Below, one piece after another: positions 56,075 through 64,000 of a stretch of 64,000 bases of DNA. The translations under genes and the position numbers were made by a program. The notes below the pieces were generated by a model that saw nothing but the letters and a program-made list of their open reading frames with translations, had not been told where the DNA came from and did not search any database. How positions within the stretch are numbered: position 1 is the first letter of the stretch; every line of letters starts with the position of its first letter. Where the stretch lies: the NCBI RefSeq assembly GCF_035918095.1, contig NZ_CP109137.1:5272001-5336000 (forward strand). Reading direction: 5' to 3'. The DNA is from Streptomyces sp. NBC_01750 (lineage in GTDB: Bacteria > Actinomycetota > Actinomycetes > Streptomycetales > Streptomycetaceae).

Positions 56075-57301
56075 TCAGTCGCGCGCCTCGGCCAGCAGCT
56101 TCTGGATCCGCGAGACACCCTCGACCAGGTCCTCGTCGCCCAGCGCGTACGAAAGCCGCAGATAGCCCGGCGTACCGAATGCCTCGCCGGGGACCACTGC
56201 CACCTCGACCTCGTCCAGAATCAGCGCGGCAAGATCGACCGAGGTCTGCGGACGCTTCCCGCGGATCTCCTTGCCCAGCAGCGCCTTCACCGAGGGGTAC
56301 GCGTAGAACGCGCCCTCGGGGGTCGGGCAGAGCACACCGTCGATCTCGTTCAGCATCCGCACGATGGTCTGGCGGCGCCGGTCGAAGGCGGTCCGCATCT
56401 CGGCGACCGCGTCCAGGTTCCCGGAGACCGCTGCCAGCGCCGCGACCTGCGCGACATTGGAGACGTTCGACGTGGCGTGCGACTGCAGGTTGGTCGCGGC
56501 CTTGATCACGTCCTTGGGGGCGATCATCCACCCCACGCGCCAGCCGGTCATCGCGTACGTCTTGGCGACACCGTTGACGACGATGCACTTCTCGCGCAGC
56601 TCGGGGACGATCGCGGGGAGCGAGGTGAACTTCGCGTCGCCGTAGACCAGGTGCTCGTAGATCTCGTCGGTGAGAACCCACAGGCCGTGTTCGGCGGCCC
56701 AGCGGCCGATCGCCTCGGCGTCGGCCTCGCTGTAGACCGCACCCGTCGGGTTCGAGGGCGAGACGAAGAGAACGACCTTCGTACGCTCCGTGCGCGCCGC
56801 CTCCAGCTGCTCGACGGAGACCCGGTAACCGGTGGTCTCGTCGGCCACGACGTCGATCGGTACACCGCCCGCGAGGCGGATCGACTCGGGGTAGGTCGTC
56901 CAGTACGGAGCCGGCACGATGACCTCGTCGCCCGGGTCCAGGATCGCCGCGAACGCCTCGTAGATCGCCTGCTTGCCACCGTTGGTGACCAGGATCTGGG
57001 AGGCCTCGACCTCGTAGCCGGAGTCGCGCAGCGTCTTCGCGGCGATGGCGGCCTTGAGCTCGGGGAGCCCGCCGGCCGGTGTGTAGCGGTGGTACTTCGG
57101 GTTGCGGCAGGCCTCGATCGCGGCCTCGACGATGTAGTCGGGTGTCGGGAAGTCCGGCTCACCCGCGCCGAAGCCGATCACCGGGCGCCCGGCGGCCTTG
57201 AGGGCCTTTGCCTTGGCGTCGACGGCGAGGGTCGCGGACTCGGAGATCGCGCCGATGCGGGCGGAGACCCGGCGCTCGGTGGGAGGGGTTGCAGCGCTCA
57301 T
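56075..57301 (-). CDS. aspC: Pyridoxal-phosphate aspartate aminotransferase (class I)
   Basis: The protein is 408 aa from the ATG at 57301; an ATG at 57310 is the alternative. Class I aminotransferase motifs: [15 protein letters not shown], the Asn in [12 protein letters not shown], the Asp-Glu in [12 protein letters not shown], the PLP Lys in [15 protein letters not shown] and the substrate Arg in YLRLSYAL. It probably transfers amino groups between aspartate and 2-oxoglutarate. Its place beside secE is usual in Streptomyces. Confidence 0.92.
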   Translation of the reverse strand: MSAATPPTERRVSARIGAISESATLAVDAKAKALKAAGRPVIGFGAGEPDFPTPDYIVEAAIEACRNPKYHRYTPAGGLPELKAAIAAKTLRDSGYEVEASQILVTNGGKQAIYEAFAAILDPGDEVIVPAPYWTTYPESIRLAGGVPIDVVADETTGYRVSVEQLEAARTERTKVVLFVSPSNPTGAVYSEADAEAIGRWAAEHGLWVLTDEIYEHLVYGDAKFTSLPAIVPELREKCIVVNGVAKTYAMTGWRVGWMIAPKDVIKAATNLQSHATSNVSNVAQVAALAAVSGNLDAVAEMRTAFDRRRQTIVRMLNEIDGVLCPTPEGAFYAYPSVKALLGKEIRGKRPQTSVDLAALILDEVEVAVVPGEAFGTPGYLRLSYALGDEDLVEGVSRIQKLLAEARD

Positions 57302-57381
57302 ACGGGCCATCGTCCCAGACCGCAAACGGACCCGGTACAGGGGTTTCGAGTAGCGGACAGGAACCGGCCAGGAGCTATCTG

Positions 57382-57411
57382 TTCGACGCCGGGCCTGCAA
57401 CCACGTACACT
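57382..57411 (+). promoter_or_regulatory. Promoter of tRNA-Trp (and perhaps secE-nusG)
   Basis: TTCGAC (57382-57387), 18 nt, TACACT (57406-57411), about 60 bp before the tRNA. Confidence 0.6.
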
Positions 57412-57471
57412 CACTCGTCGTTGGCCCTCACCAACCACATCTACGGATGGGGTAGGTTGGGGAAACCACAA

Positions 57472-57544
57472 AGGGTCGTAGCTCAATTGGTAGAGCACTG
57501 GTCTCCAAAACCAGCGGTTGGGGGTTCAAGTCCCTCCGGCCCTG
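57472..57544 (+). tRNA. tRNA-Trp (anticodon CCA)
   Basis: Acceptor AGGGTCG/CGGCCCT, anticodon loop CTCCAAA in the stem CTGGT/ACCAG, T-loop TTCAAGT. 73 nt, no encoded CCA. It precedes secE as in most actinobacteria. Confidence 0.96.
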
Positions 57545-57652
57545 CTACACACACCTTCGCCAGGTTGTGTGCGCATGTACGTACATTCAATGAACCGCCG
57601 TGCGGCTCCACCGGGCGCGGCGCGGCCACGACCCGGAATCAGGTGAAAGATC

Positions 57653-57940
57653 GTGACGGACGCCGTGGGCTCCATCGACATGCCTGATGCCGATGACGAG
57701 GCGCCGGAGTCGAAGAAGAGGACCCGCAAGGGTGGCAAGCGCGGGAAGAAGGGCCCTCTGGGCCGTCTCGCGCTCTTCTACCGGCAGATCATCGCCGAGC
57801 TGCGCAAGGTCGTCTGGCCCACCCGCAGCCAGCTGACCACGTACACCACAGTGGTGATTGTCTTCGTAGTCGTCATGATTGGTCTGGTGACCGTGATTGA
57901 CTATGGGTTCCAGGAAGCCGTCAAGTACGTCTTCGGCTGA
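57653..57940 (+). CDS. secE: Preprotein translocase subunit SecE
   Basis: The protein is 95 aa from a GTG. A basic cytoplasmic stretch (KKRTRKGGKRGKKG) precedes the conserved amphipathic helix FYRQIIAELRKVVWPTR and one membrane span (about 65-88). It clamps SecY in the translocon. An acidic N-terminal extension is typical of Streptomyces. Confidence 0.96.
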   Translation: MTDAVGSIDMPDADDEAPESKKRTRKGGKRGKKGPLGRLALFYRQIIAELRKVVWPTRSQLTTYTTVVIVFVVVMIGLVTVIDYGFQEAVKYVFG

Positions 57941-58015
57941 TCCCGCGGAGGGCGCCGGCAGCGGCGCCTCTTTCGCATGTTCCACCCCATCTGTATCCAG
58001 GAAGAAGCAGCCACC

Positions 58016-58993
58016 GTGTCTGACCCGAACCTGAACGACGCCGTCGAGCCCGTGGAGGGCGAAGAGACTGCGGCGACGGCCGAGGCGGCCGAGGCTGCGC
58101 CGGACACGGTCGACATCGACGCGCTCGACGACGACGCGCTCGACATCATCGAAGGGGCCGACGAGGTCGACCTCGCCGAGGCTGCCGACGACGCCGTGGG
58201 CGAGCCGGCCGAGCGGGTCGCGATGCACGTCGAGGGCGAAGCCACCGCCCTTGCCGAGGTGGAAGAGGACGAGGCCGCCGCGGCCGACGTCGACGTCGAC
58301 GTCGAAGAGACTGCCGAGGCCGACGGCGATGCCGAAGAGGCTGCCGATGCCGAGGCGGCCGAGCCCGAGGCCCCGGTCGACGCGGTTACCGCTCTCCGTG
58401 ACGAACTTCGCGGACTGCCCGGCGAGTGGTACGTCATCCACACGTACGCCGGGTACGAGAAGCGCGTGAAGGCGAATCTGGAGCAGCGTGCCGTCTCGCT
58501 GAACGTCGAGGACTTCATCTACCAGGCCGAAGTGCCCGAGGAAGAGATCGTCCAGATCAAGAACGGCGAGCGCAAGAACGTCCGCCAGAACAAGCTTCCC
58601 GGCTATGTGCTCGTTCGCATGGACCTGACCAACGAGTCCTGGGGCGTCGTCCGCAACACCCCTGGCGTCACCGGCTTCGTGGGCAACGCCTACGACCCGT
58701 ACCCGCTGACCCTGGACGAGATCGTCAAGATGCTCGCCCCGGAGGCCGAGGAGAAGGCCGCCCGCGAGGCCGCCGAGGCCGAGGGCAAGCCGGCTCCGTC
58801 CCGCAAGGTCGAGGTCCAGGTGCTGGACTTCGAGGTCGGCGACTCGGTCACCGTCACCGACGGCCCGTTCGCGACGCTGCAGGCCACGATCAACGAGATC
58901 AACGCCGACTCGAAGAAGGTCAAGGGCCTCGTCGAGATCTTCGGCCGCGAGACCCCGGTCGAGCTCAGCTTCGACCAGATCCAGAAGAACTAG
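58016..58993 (+). CDS. nusG: Transcription termination/antitermination factor NusG
   Basis: The protein is 325 aa from the GTG at 58016; the frame is open upstream but not conserved. An acidic Ala/Glu/Asp-rich extension of about 130 residues precedes the NGN domain ([15 protein letters not shown]) and the KOW domain ([19 protein letters not shown]). It binds RNA polymerase and affects pausing and Rho. The long acidic N-terminus is a Streptomyces-type feature. Confidence 0.95.
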   Translation: MSDPNLNDAVEPVEGEETAATAEAAEAAPDTVDIDALDDDALDIIEGADEVDLAEAADDAVGEPAERVAMHVEGEATALAEVEEDEAAAADVDVDVEETAEADGDAEEAADAEAAEPEAPVDAVTALRDELRGLPGEWYVIHTYAGYEKRVKANLEQRAVSLNVEDFIYQAEVPEEEIVQIKNGERKNVRQNKLPGYVLVRMDLTNESWGVVRNTPGVTGFVGNAYDPYPLTLDEIVKMLAPEAEEKAAREAAEAEGKPAPSRKVEVQVLDFEVGDSVTVTDGPFATLQATINEINADSKKVKGLVEIFGRETPVELSFDQIQKN

Positions 58994-59027
58994 TCCCACC
59001 GGTTCCGCTGGAACATACGCCTCCGAA

Positions 59028-59072
59028 CAGGTCAGAACGGCTTTCTCAGCCGCTCTGACCTGCTCGGTTTTT
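59028..59072 (+). terminator. Intrinsic terminator after nusG
   Basis: CAGGTCAGAACGGC, 7-nt loop, GCCGCTCTGACCTG, then CTCGGTTTTT. One of the few in the window with a clear T-run. Confidence 0.92.
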
Positions 59073-59098
59073 GGCCGCACAGCTATACCCGTTATCGT
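59071..59098 (+). promoter_or_regulatory. Candidate promoter of rplK-rplA
   Basis: TTGGCC (59071-59076), 16 nt, TATCGT (59093-59098), overlapping the tail of the nusG terminator. The leader to the rplK ATG is then about 65 nt. Confidence 0.5.
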
Positions 59099-59168
59099 TG
59101 TGCGGTATGCCTCCGTCCGGACGACTGGATGGAGCGCTGAAAACTCTCACTAGGACCCGGAGAGAGCA

Positions 59169-59603
59169 ATGCCTCCCAAGAAGAAGAAGGTCACGGGGCT
59201 TATCAAGCTCCAGATCCAGGCCGGCGCGGCCAACCCGGCTCCGCCGGTCGGCCCCGCACTCGGTCAGCACGGCGTCAACATCATGGAGTTCTGCAAGGCC
59301 TACAACGCCGCGACCGAGTCGCAGCGTGGCATGGTCGTGCCGGTGGAGATCACGGTCTACGAGGACCGCTCCTTCACCTTCATCACCAAGACTCCGCCGG
59401 CCGCCAAGCTGATCCTCAAGGCCGCGGGTGTGGACAAGGGCTCCGGCGAGCCGCACAAGACCAAGGTTGCCAAGCTCACCGGCGCCCAGGTCCGCGAGAT
59501 CGCCACGGTCAAGATGCCCGACCTGAACGCCAACGACCTGGACGCCGCGTCGAAGATCATCGCCGGCACCGCCCGTTCCATGGGCATCACGGTCGAGGGC
59601 TGA
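59169..59603 (+). CDS. rplK: Ribosomal protein uL11
   Basis: The protein is 144 aa, starting [19 protein letters not shown]. The Pro-rich [19 protein letters not shown] turn is the thiostrepton-binding region. L11 is part of the GTPase-associated centre and, in Streptomyces, of the stringent response. Start with AGAGAG upstream. Confidence 0.97.
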
Positions 59604-59682
59604 TCAGCTCCCCGTAGACCTCAGTGGTAGGGCCCGCGCTGGTCCGCACCACGACTCCACACTCGAAACCACAGGAGCAGAA

Positions 59683-60405
59683 GTGAAGCGCAGCAAGACT
59701 CTCCGCGCTGCGGACGCCAAGATCGACCGGGAGCGCAACTACGCCCCGCTCGAGGCTGTCCGTCTCGCCAAGGACACCGCAGGCACCAAGTTCGACGGCA
59801 CCGTCGAGGTCGCCTTCCGCCTGGGCGTTGACCCGCGCAAGGCCGACCAGATGGTCCGTGGCACCGTCAACCTTCCGCACGGCACCGGCAAGACCGCCCG
59901 GGTCCTGGTCTTCGCGACCGGTGACCGTGCTGCGGCGGCGGAAGCCGCGGGCGCCGACATCGTCGGCTCCGACGAACTGATCGACGAGGTTGCGAAGGGC
60001 CGTCTGGACTTCGACGCCGTCGTCGCCACCCCGGACCTCATGGGCAAGGTCGGCCGCCTCGGCCGCGTGCTCGGTCCGCGTGGTCTGATGCCGAACCCGA
60101 AGACCGGCACCGTCACCCCCGATGTCACCAAGGCTGTCAACGACATCAAGGGCGGCAAGATCGAGTTCCGCGTCGACAAGCACTCGAACCTGCACTTCAT
60201 CATCGGCAAGGTCTCCTTCGACGAGACGAAGCTGGTCGAGAACTACGCCGCGGCGCTGGAGGAGATCCTCCGTCTGAAGCCGTCCGCCGCGAAGGGCCGC
60301 TACATCAAGAAGGCGACCCTGGCCACGACGATGGGCCCCGGCATCCCGCTGGACTCCAACCGCACCCGCAACCTCCTCGTCGAGGAGGACCCGGCTTCCG
60401 TCTGA
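59683..60405 (+). CDS. rplA: Ribosomal protein uL1
   Basis: The protein is 240 aa from a GTG with AGGAG upstream. It has the L1 signature [24 protein letters not shown]. In bacteria L1 represses its own operon by binding the leader mRNA; the 79-nt rplK-rplA gap shows no obvious copy of that site. A perfect terminator follows. Confidence 0.97.
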   Translation: MKRSKTLRAADAKIDRERNYAPLEAVRLAKDTAGTKFDGTVEVAFRLGVDPRKADQMVRGTVNLPHGTGKTARVLVFATGDRAAAAEAAGADIVGSDELIDEVAKGRLDFDAVVATPDLMGKVGRLGRVLGPRGLMPNPKTGTVTPDVTKAVNDIKGGKIEFRVDKHSNLHFIIGKVSFDETKLVENYAAALEEILRLKPSAAKGRYIKKATLATTMGPGIPLDSNRTRNLLVEEDPASV

Positions 60406-60436
60406 ATCTGACGGCAGCCGCGGGTCTCGCGTAACG

Positions 60437-60481
60437 AAGCCGGTCCCCGCACCTCTCACCGAGGTGCGGGGACCGGCTTTA
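60437..60481 (+). terminator. Terminator after rplA
   Basis: AAGCCGGTCCCCGCACCTC pairs with GAGGTGCGGGGACCGGCTT around a 5-nt loop, followed by TATT. An almost ideal 19-bp stem. Confidence 0.95.
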
Positions 60482-60550
60482 TTCGTACGCGCTGTCGTAG
60501 GGCTGCGTTACGGTGCTGGGAGTTCGCTGAGAAACAAGGGGTGGGGTTCT

Positions 60551-61453
60551 ATGAGCACGTCCGGATTCAGGCGCGCGGCCGTCTCGCTGGCGGCGGTCGC
60601 CGTGATCGCCGGAGCCGCGGGCTGCCAGGGCGGCAGCAGCAACGGCGGCGGAGGCGGGAAGAAGGCCGGGAGCGGGGGCGTGGCCGCGGTCAGCCCGATC
60701 GCCGCGCTGCGCGCCGCCGAGAAGAAGACCGAAGGAGCCAGCTCCGCCAAGGTCGACGGCACGATGGTGATGGGCTCTGCCATGTCCACGACGATGAGTG
60801 GTGCCCTGGACTGGGCCGACGGCGTGACCGGCACCATGGATATGCGGTACACCGGCGGCACCATGGCGGACGCCATGAAGCAGGCAGGTGGCGACGGGGC
60901 CGTGAAGGCCCGCTACCTGAGCGATGCGTACTACGCGAACCTGGGCGACGCCCTCGCCGCGCAGACCGGCGGCAAGCACTGGATCCGGTACGGCTACGCC
61001 GATCTGTCCAAGCTGATGGGCGCCTCCGGCGATGTCATGAAGGACCAGATGCAGAACGCCACTCCGGACAAGGGAGTGAAGGCTCTGCTCGCCTCGGGCG
61101 ATGTGAAGAAGGTGGGCGAAGAGAAGGTGCGGGGCGTGTTGGCCACGCACTACTCCGGCACGGTCGACGTCGCGAAGCTGACGGAGAAGACCACCGCGCT
61201 CAGCCCCGACAAGCTGAGCGCCTTCAAGGAGCAGCTCAGCAAGGCAGGCGTCACGACCGAGAAGGTCGACATCTGGGTCGACAAGAACGATCTGCTGGTG
61301 AAGAAGTCCGAAAGCGGTCAGCTGAAGACCGGCGCGTTCAACTCGACGGTCTTCTACTCCGACTACGGCACCGCGGCCTCGGCCGAGGCTCCGCCGGCCT
61401 CCGACACCGTGGACTTCACCAAGCTCATGAAGCGGCAGGCGGGGGCCTCGTAA
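60551..61453 (+). CDS. Putative lipoprotein (LppX/LprG-like)
   Basis: The protein is 300 aa from the ATG at 60551. A signal peptide ends in a lipobox (VIAGAAGC, lipidated Cys near residue 25), then a Gly/Ser/Lys-rich linker and a domain similar in layout to LppX_LprAFG carriers (WIRYGYADLSKL, VDIWVDKNDLLVK). Such proteins carry lipids or act as anti-sigma partners; the role is unknown. It sits between the two ribosomal operons with its own terminated surroundings. Confidence 0.87.
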   Translation: MSTSGFRRAAVSLAAVAVIAGAAGCQGGSSNGGGGGKKAGSGGVAAVSPIAALRAAEKKTEGASSAKVDGTMVMGSAMSTTMSGALDWADGVTGTMDMRYTGGTMADAMKQAGGDGAVKARYLSDAYYANLGDALAAQTGGKHWIRYGYADLSKLMGASGDVMKDQMQNATPDKGVKALLASGDVKKVGEEKVRGVLATHYSGTVDVAKLTEKTTALSPDKLSAFKEQLSKAGVTTEKVDIWVDKNDLLVKKSESGQLKTGAFNSTVFYSDYGTAASAEAPPASDTVDFTKLMKRQAGAS

Positions 61454-61461
61454 GCGCCGAT

Positions 61462-61491
61462 TTGCCTGGCGCGGAACCCTTCGCGTACTCT
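61462..61491 (+). promoter_or_regulatory. Promoter of the rplJ-rplL operon
   Basis: TTGCCT (61462-61467), 18 nt, TACTCT (61486-61491). Transcription from about 61498 would include the whole structured leader. Confidence 0.7.
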
Positions 61492-61497
61492 TCCACA

Positions 61498-61708
61498 GAA
61501 GCCAAAGACCGCTGGTCGTTGCTGTGTCCTCGCAAGAGGGTGCAGTGACCGAAGGATCCGCTGACTGCGGACGTCCTGCGCAGGTGACTGTGGACAGTTC
61601 CCGGATTCACTCCGGTTGAGCTACGCCCCGTGCGCCTGCGCCGGGGCGTTTCGTTTTGTTCAGCCCCTTCTGAGCGGTCCTCATCACCCGGAAGGAGGCC
61701 GACGCTCT
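61498..61708 (+). promoter_or_regulatory. L10-type ribosomal leader of rplJ
   Basis: The 210-nt leader folds into successive hairpins (for example GGATCCGC/GCGGAC around 61553-61580 and the attenuator at 61623-61660) and contains the GTGCAGTGACCGAAGGA-type segment seen in L10 leaders. In E. coli and Bacillus the L10(L12)4 complex binds such a leader to limit its own synthesis. Assignment rests on position and form. Confidence 0.65.
61623..61660 (+). terminator. Attenuator in the rplJ leader
   Basis: ACGCCCCG (61623-61630) pairs with CGGGGCGT (61642-61649), followed by TTCGTTTTGTT. A terminator placed 48 nt before the rplJ ATG is what an L10-controlled attenuator should look like. Confidence 0.75.
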
Positions 61709-62239
61709 ATGGCAAGGCCCGACAAGGCTGCCGCGGTAGCCGAGCTCGCGGACCAGTTCCGCAGCTCGAACGCCGCCGTGCTGACCGAGTACCGGGGTCT
61801 CACCGTGGCTCAGCTCAAGCAGCTGCGCCGTTCGCTCGGTGAGAACGCCCAGTACGCCGTGGTGAAGAACACGCTGACCAAGATTGCGGCCAACGAGGCC
61901 GGGATCAACACGCTCGACGACCTGTTCAACGGTCCGACAGCGGTTGCCTTCGTCACCGGTGACCCGGTGGAGTCGGCGAAGGGTCTTCGTGACTTCGCCA
62001 AGGACAACCCCAACCTCATCATCAAGGGCGGTGTCCTTGACGGTAAGGCGCTGTCCGCCGATGAGATCAAGAAGCTTGCGGACCTCGAGTCCCGCGAGGT
62101 TCTGCTCGCCAAGCTGGCGGGCGCCATGAAGGGCAAGCAGTCCCAGGCTGCCGCGCTCTTCCAGGCGCTTCCCTCGAAGTTCGTCCGCACCGCGGAGGCG
62201 CTTCGTGCCAAGAAGGCCGAGCAGGGCGGTGCCGAGTAA
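61709..62239 (+). CDS. rplJ: Ribosomal protein uL10
   Basis: The protein is 176 aa from the ATG at 61709 with GGAAGGAGG upstream. It begins [17 protein letters not shown] and carries the rRNA-binding [15 protein letters not shown] region and the C-terminal helix that holds L7/L12 dimers. It is also the probable repressor of its operon. Confidence 0.97.
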   Translation: MARPDKAAAVAELADQFRSSNAAVLTEYRGLTVAQLKQLRRSLGENAQYAVVKNTLTKIAANEAGINTLDDLFNGPTAVAFVTGDPVESAKGLRDFAKDNPNLIIKGGVLDGKALSADEIKKLADLESREVLLAKLAGAMKGKQSQAAALFQALPSKFVRTAEALRAKKAEQGGAE

Positions 62240-62351
62240 TTCGGCTCGCGCATTGACCGTCGCCGCATAACGCGGCCGGTCGCAGCGGGCCGCTGTACGC
62301 CCGCCGACATATACATCCGGCACCTGCCGAATTAGTGGAAGGACCGCCATC

Positions 62352-62735
62352 ATGGCGAAGCTCACCCAGGACGACCTGCTTGCGCAGTTCGAGGAGATGA
62401 CCCTCATCGAGCTCTCTGAGTTCGTGAAGGCCTTCGAGGAGAAGTTCGACGTCACCGCCGCTGCCCCGGTCGCCGTTGCCGCTGGTGGCGCCGCTGCCGC
62501 CCCGGTCGAGGCCGAGGCCGAGCAGGACGAGTTCGACGTCATCCTCACCGGCGCCGGCGAGAAGAAGATCCAGGTGATCAAGGTCGTGCGCGAGCTGACC
62601 TCCCTGGGCCTGAAGGAGGCCAAGGACCTCGTCGACGGCACCCCGAAGCCGGTCCTCGAGAAGGTCGCCAAGGAGGCCGCTGAGAAGGCTGCCGAGTCCC
62701 TCAAGGCCGCCGGCGCCTCCGTCGAGGTCAAGTGA
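62352..62735 (+). CDS. rplL: Ribosomal protein bL12 (L7/L12)
   Basis: The protein is 127 aa. The N-terminal dimerisation region (1-35), an Ala/Val/Pro hinge (about 38-55) and the C-terminal factor-binding domain ([20 protein letters not shown]) are all present. L7/L12 recruits translation GTPases. Confidence 0.97.
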   Translation: MAKLTQDDLLAQFEEMTLIELSEFVKAFEEKFDVTAAAPVAVAAGGAAAAPVEAEAEQDEFDVILTGAGEKKIQVIKVVRELTSLGLKEAKDLVDGTPKPVLEKVAKEAAEKAAESLKAAGASVEVK

Positions 62736-62815
62736 CCTTCTGAGTCCCTGCCGCGCGCCGACAGGCGCATATACCGGCAACAGCCGGTTCCGCTGAGGGA
62801 CCGCAAGGGGCACAG

Positions 62816-62851
62816 CGAAGGGCGATCACCCATCTGGGTGGTCGCCCTTCG
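62816..62851 (+). terminator. Partial terminator between rplL and rpoB
   Basis: CGAAGGGCGATCACCC pairs with GGGTGGTCGCCCTTCG around ATCT. It probably reduces read-through so ribosomal proteins outnumber RNA polymerase. The 468-nt stretch 62852-63319 beyond it has no convincing gene and holds an rpoB promoter candidate. Confidence 0.85.
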
Positions 62852-63125
62852 GCGTTCCCGCGAGGCTTGCCGTGCATTTCCGTTTTGTGTGGGTATCGTG
62901 ATCTTCGCCGTGCGCCCCTGACGCTGGTCAGTGACGATCCCAGCAGCCAGTTTGAGTGGGGGGGCCTTGACGAACCGCACGCAGCGCGCAATTCTCAGGA
63001 CGCGTCGTCACAACGATCCGGATCCGAGGCATGGATCGACGACCGAACGGGCAGTATCGATGTGCGCCACATGGCGCGAGGGCTTGCCGCGGAGTTGAGA
63101 ACAACGAGGGTCTCGAAAACCCGCA

Positions 63126-63155
63126 CTGGACATCAGTGTGCCAAGTGGCTACACT
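63126..63155 (+). promoter_or_regulatory. Candidate rpoB promoter
   Basis: CTGGAC (63126-63131), 18 nt, TACACT (63150-63155). The -10 is good and the -35 weak. A leader of about 160 nt to the TTG start would follow. Confidence 0.5.
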
Positions 63156-63319
63156 GACCCTTTGCGCTGCCTGTTAACTGCCCCCTGCCCGTCACCAGGG
63201 GCATCCCCACGCACGAGCACCGTTGATTGAATCATCCCTGAACTGGGATTTCTATCTCCGTGCCCAGCATGGGACCGGTACGCGCGTAGTGAGTCCGAGC
63301 CCTCGGAAGGACCCCCTCT

Positions 63320-64000
63320 TGGCCGCCTCGCGCAACGCCTCGACCGCGAATACGAACAACGGCGCCAGCACCGCCCCGCTGCGCATCTCCTTTGCAAAGA
63401 TCAAGGAGCCCCTCGAGGTTCCGAACCTCCTCGCGCTGCAGACCGAGAGCTTTGACTGGCTGCTCGGGAACGCCGCTTGGAAGGCTCGAGTCGAGGCGGC
63501 TCTGGACAGCGGACAAGATGTCCCCACCAAGTCCGGTCTTGAAGAGATCTTCGAGGAGATCTCGCCGATCGAGGACTTCTCCGGGTCGATGTCGCTTACT
63601 TTCCGCGACCACCGCTTCGAGCCTCCGAAGAACTCCATCGACGAGTGCAAGGAGCGCGACTTCACGTACGCTGCCCCGCTCTTCGTCACAGCCGAGTTCA
63701 CCAACAACGAGACCGGCGAGATCAAGTCCCAGACGGTCTTCATGGGCGACTTCCCGCTCATGACCAACAAGGGCACCTTCGTCATCAACGGCACCGAGCG
63801 TGTCGTGGTGTCCCAGCTGGTCCGCTCGCCGGGTGTCTACTTCGACTCCAACATCGACAAGACGTCCGACAAGGACATCTTCACGGCCAAGATCATCCCG
63901 TCCCGGGGTGCCTGGCTCGAGATGGAGATCGACAAGCGCGACATGGTCGGTGTCCGCATCGACCGCAAGCGCAAGCAGTCCGTGACCGTCCTTCTCAAGG
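63320..64000 (+). CDS. rpoB: RNA polymerase beta subunit, first 227 codons (3' end outside the window)
   Basis: The start is the TTG at 63320 with GGAAGGA 7 nt upstream, giving [20 protein letters not shown], the N-terminus known for Streptomyces Rpo[13 protein letters not shown] and SFDWLLGN follow, then the beta-protrusion region ending with [11 protein letters not shown] at the window edge. The frame is open throughout. The rifampicin region lies beyond the window. Confidence 0.97.

Noticed and set aside
62867..63157. Open frame between rplL and rpoB
   Set aside because: Its composition is not coding-like and it overlaps the rpoB promoter region.

Overview
The window is a high-GC actinobacterial chromosome segment, almost certainly from a Streptomyces. 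Support comes from the strong G/C third-position bias, frequent GTG starts and one TTG start, GTGA/ATGA stop-start overlaps inside operons, a CvnA-type nitrate/nitrite-sensing kinase, and the gene order tRNA-Trp, secE, nusG, rplK, rplA, lipoprotein, rplJ, rplL, rpoB at the right-hand end. No rRNA, CRISPR array, transposase, prophage or integration site is visible.

Layout. 1-8 kb: a CocE/NonD-type hydrolase whose catalytic Ser position is Ala, a polyprenyl diphosphate synthase, a secreted CHRD-DUF3455 protein, a LolA-like protein and an ABC exporter. 8-17 kb: a dihydroxyacetone/glycerol island with an orphan HATPase protein nearby. It holds dhaM and a dedicated HPr on the minus strand, an IclR regulator, a MIP channel, dhaK1, dhaL1 and a dedicated enzyme I on the plus strand, and a second dhaK2-dhaL2 pair. 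17-24 kb: an orphan CvnA-like histidine kinase, a flavodoxin-fold oxidoreductase behind a long perfect inverted repeat, a secreted M28 aminopeptidase, a small membrane protein, a broken VOC gene and RarD. 24-31 kb: korAB (2-oxoacid:ferredoxin oxidoreductase) and two paralogous sensor kinases with one response regulator. 31-41 kb: a tightly coupled nuoABCHIJKLMN operon lacking nuoD, nuoE, nuoF and nuoG.

41-57 kb: HtpX, a YccF protein, an APC permease, a GlsB-type protein, a translationally coupled ogt-alkB repair pair, YajQ, tRNA-Tyr, an atypical SDR, a degenerate amidohydrolase, tRNA-Thr, tRNA-Met, rpmG, a HadA/HadB-like MaoC pair, a TetR-MFS pair, murB, an SDR with a divergent TetR, adenosine deaminase, aspartate aminotransferase and tRNA-Trp. 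57-64 kb: the secretion, transcription and ribosomal block, including an L10-type attenuated leader and the first 227 codons of rpoB.

How the genes work together. The dha island looks like a self-contained phosphorelay: PEP to enzyme I, HPr, DhaM, DhaL-ADP/ATP and finally DhaK-bound dihydroxyacetone, with substrate entering through the MIP channel. The same 17-bp palindrome lies before iclR/dhaM and before the channel gene, so IclR probably controls both arms. The partial complex I next to korAB and a three-gene signalling system suggests a membrane module fed by reduced ferredoxin rather than NADH, but the missing NuoD means other subunits must be supplied from elsewhere or the complex works differently. 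Two TetR genes sit beside palindromes that recur before their likely targets, giving three small regulons readable directly from sequence.
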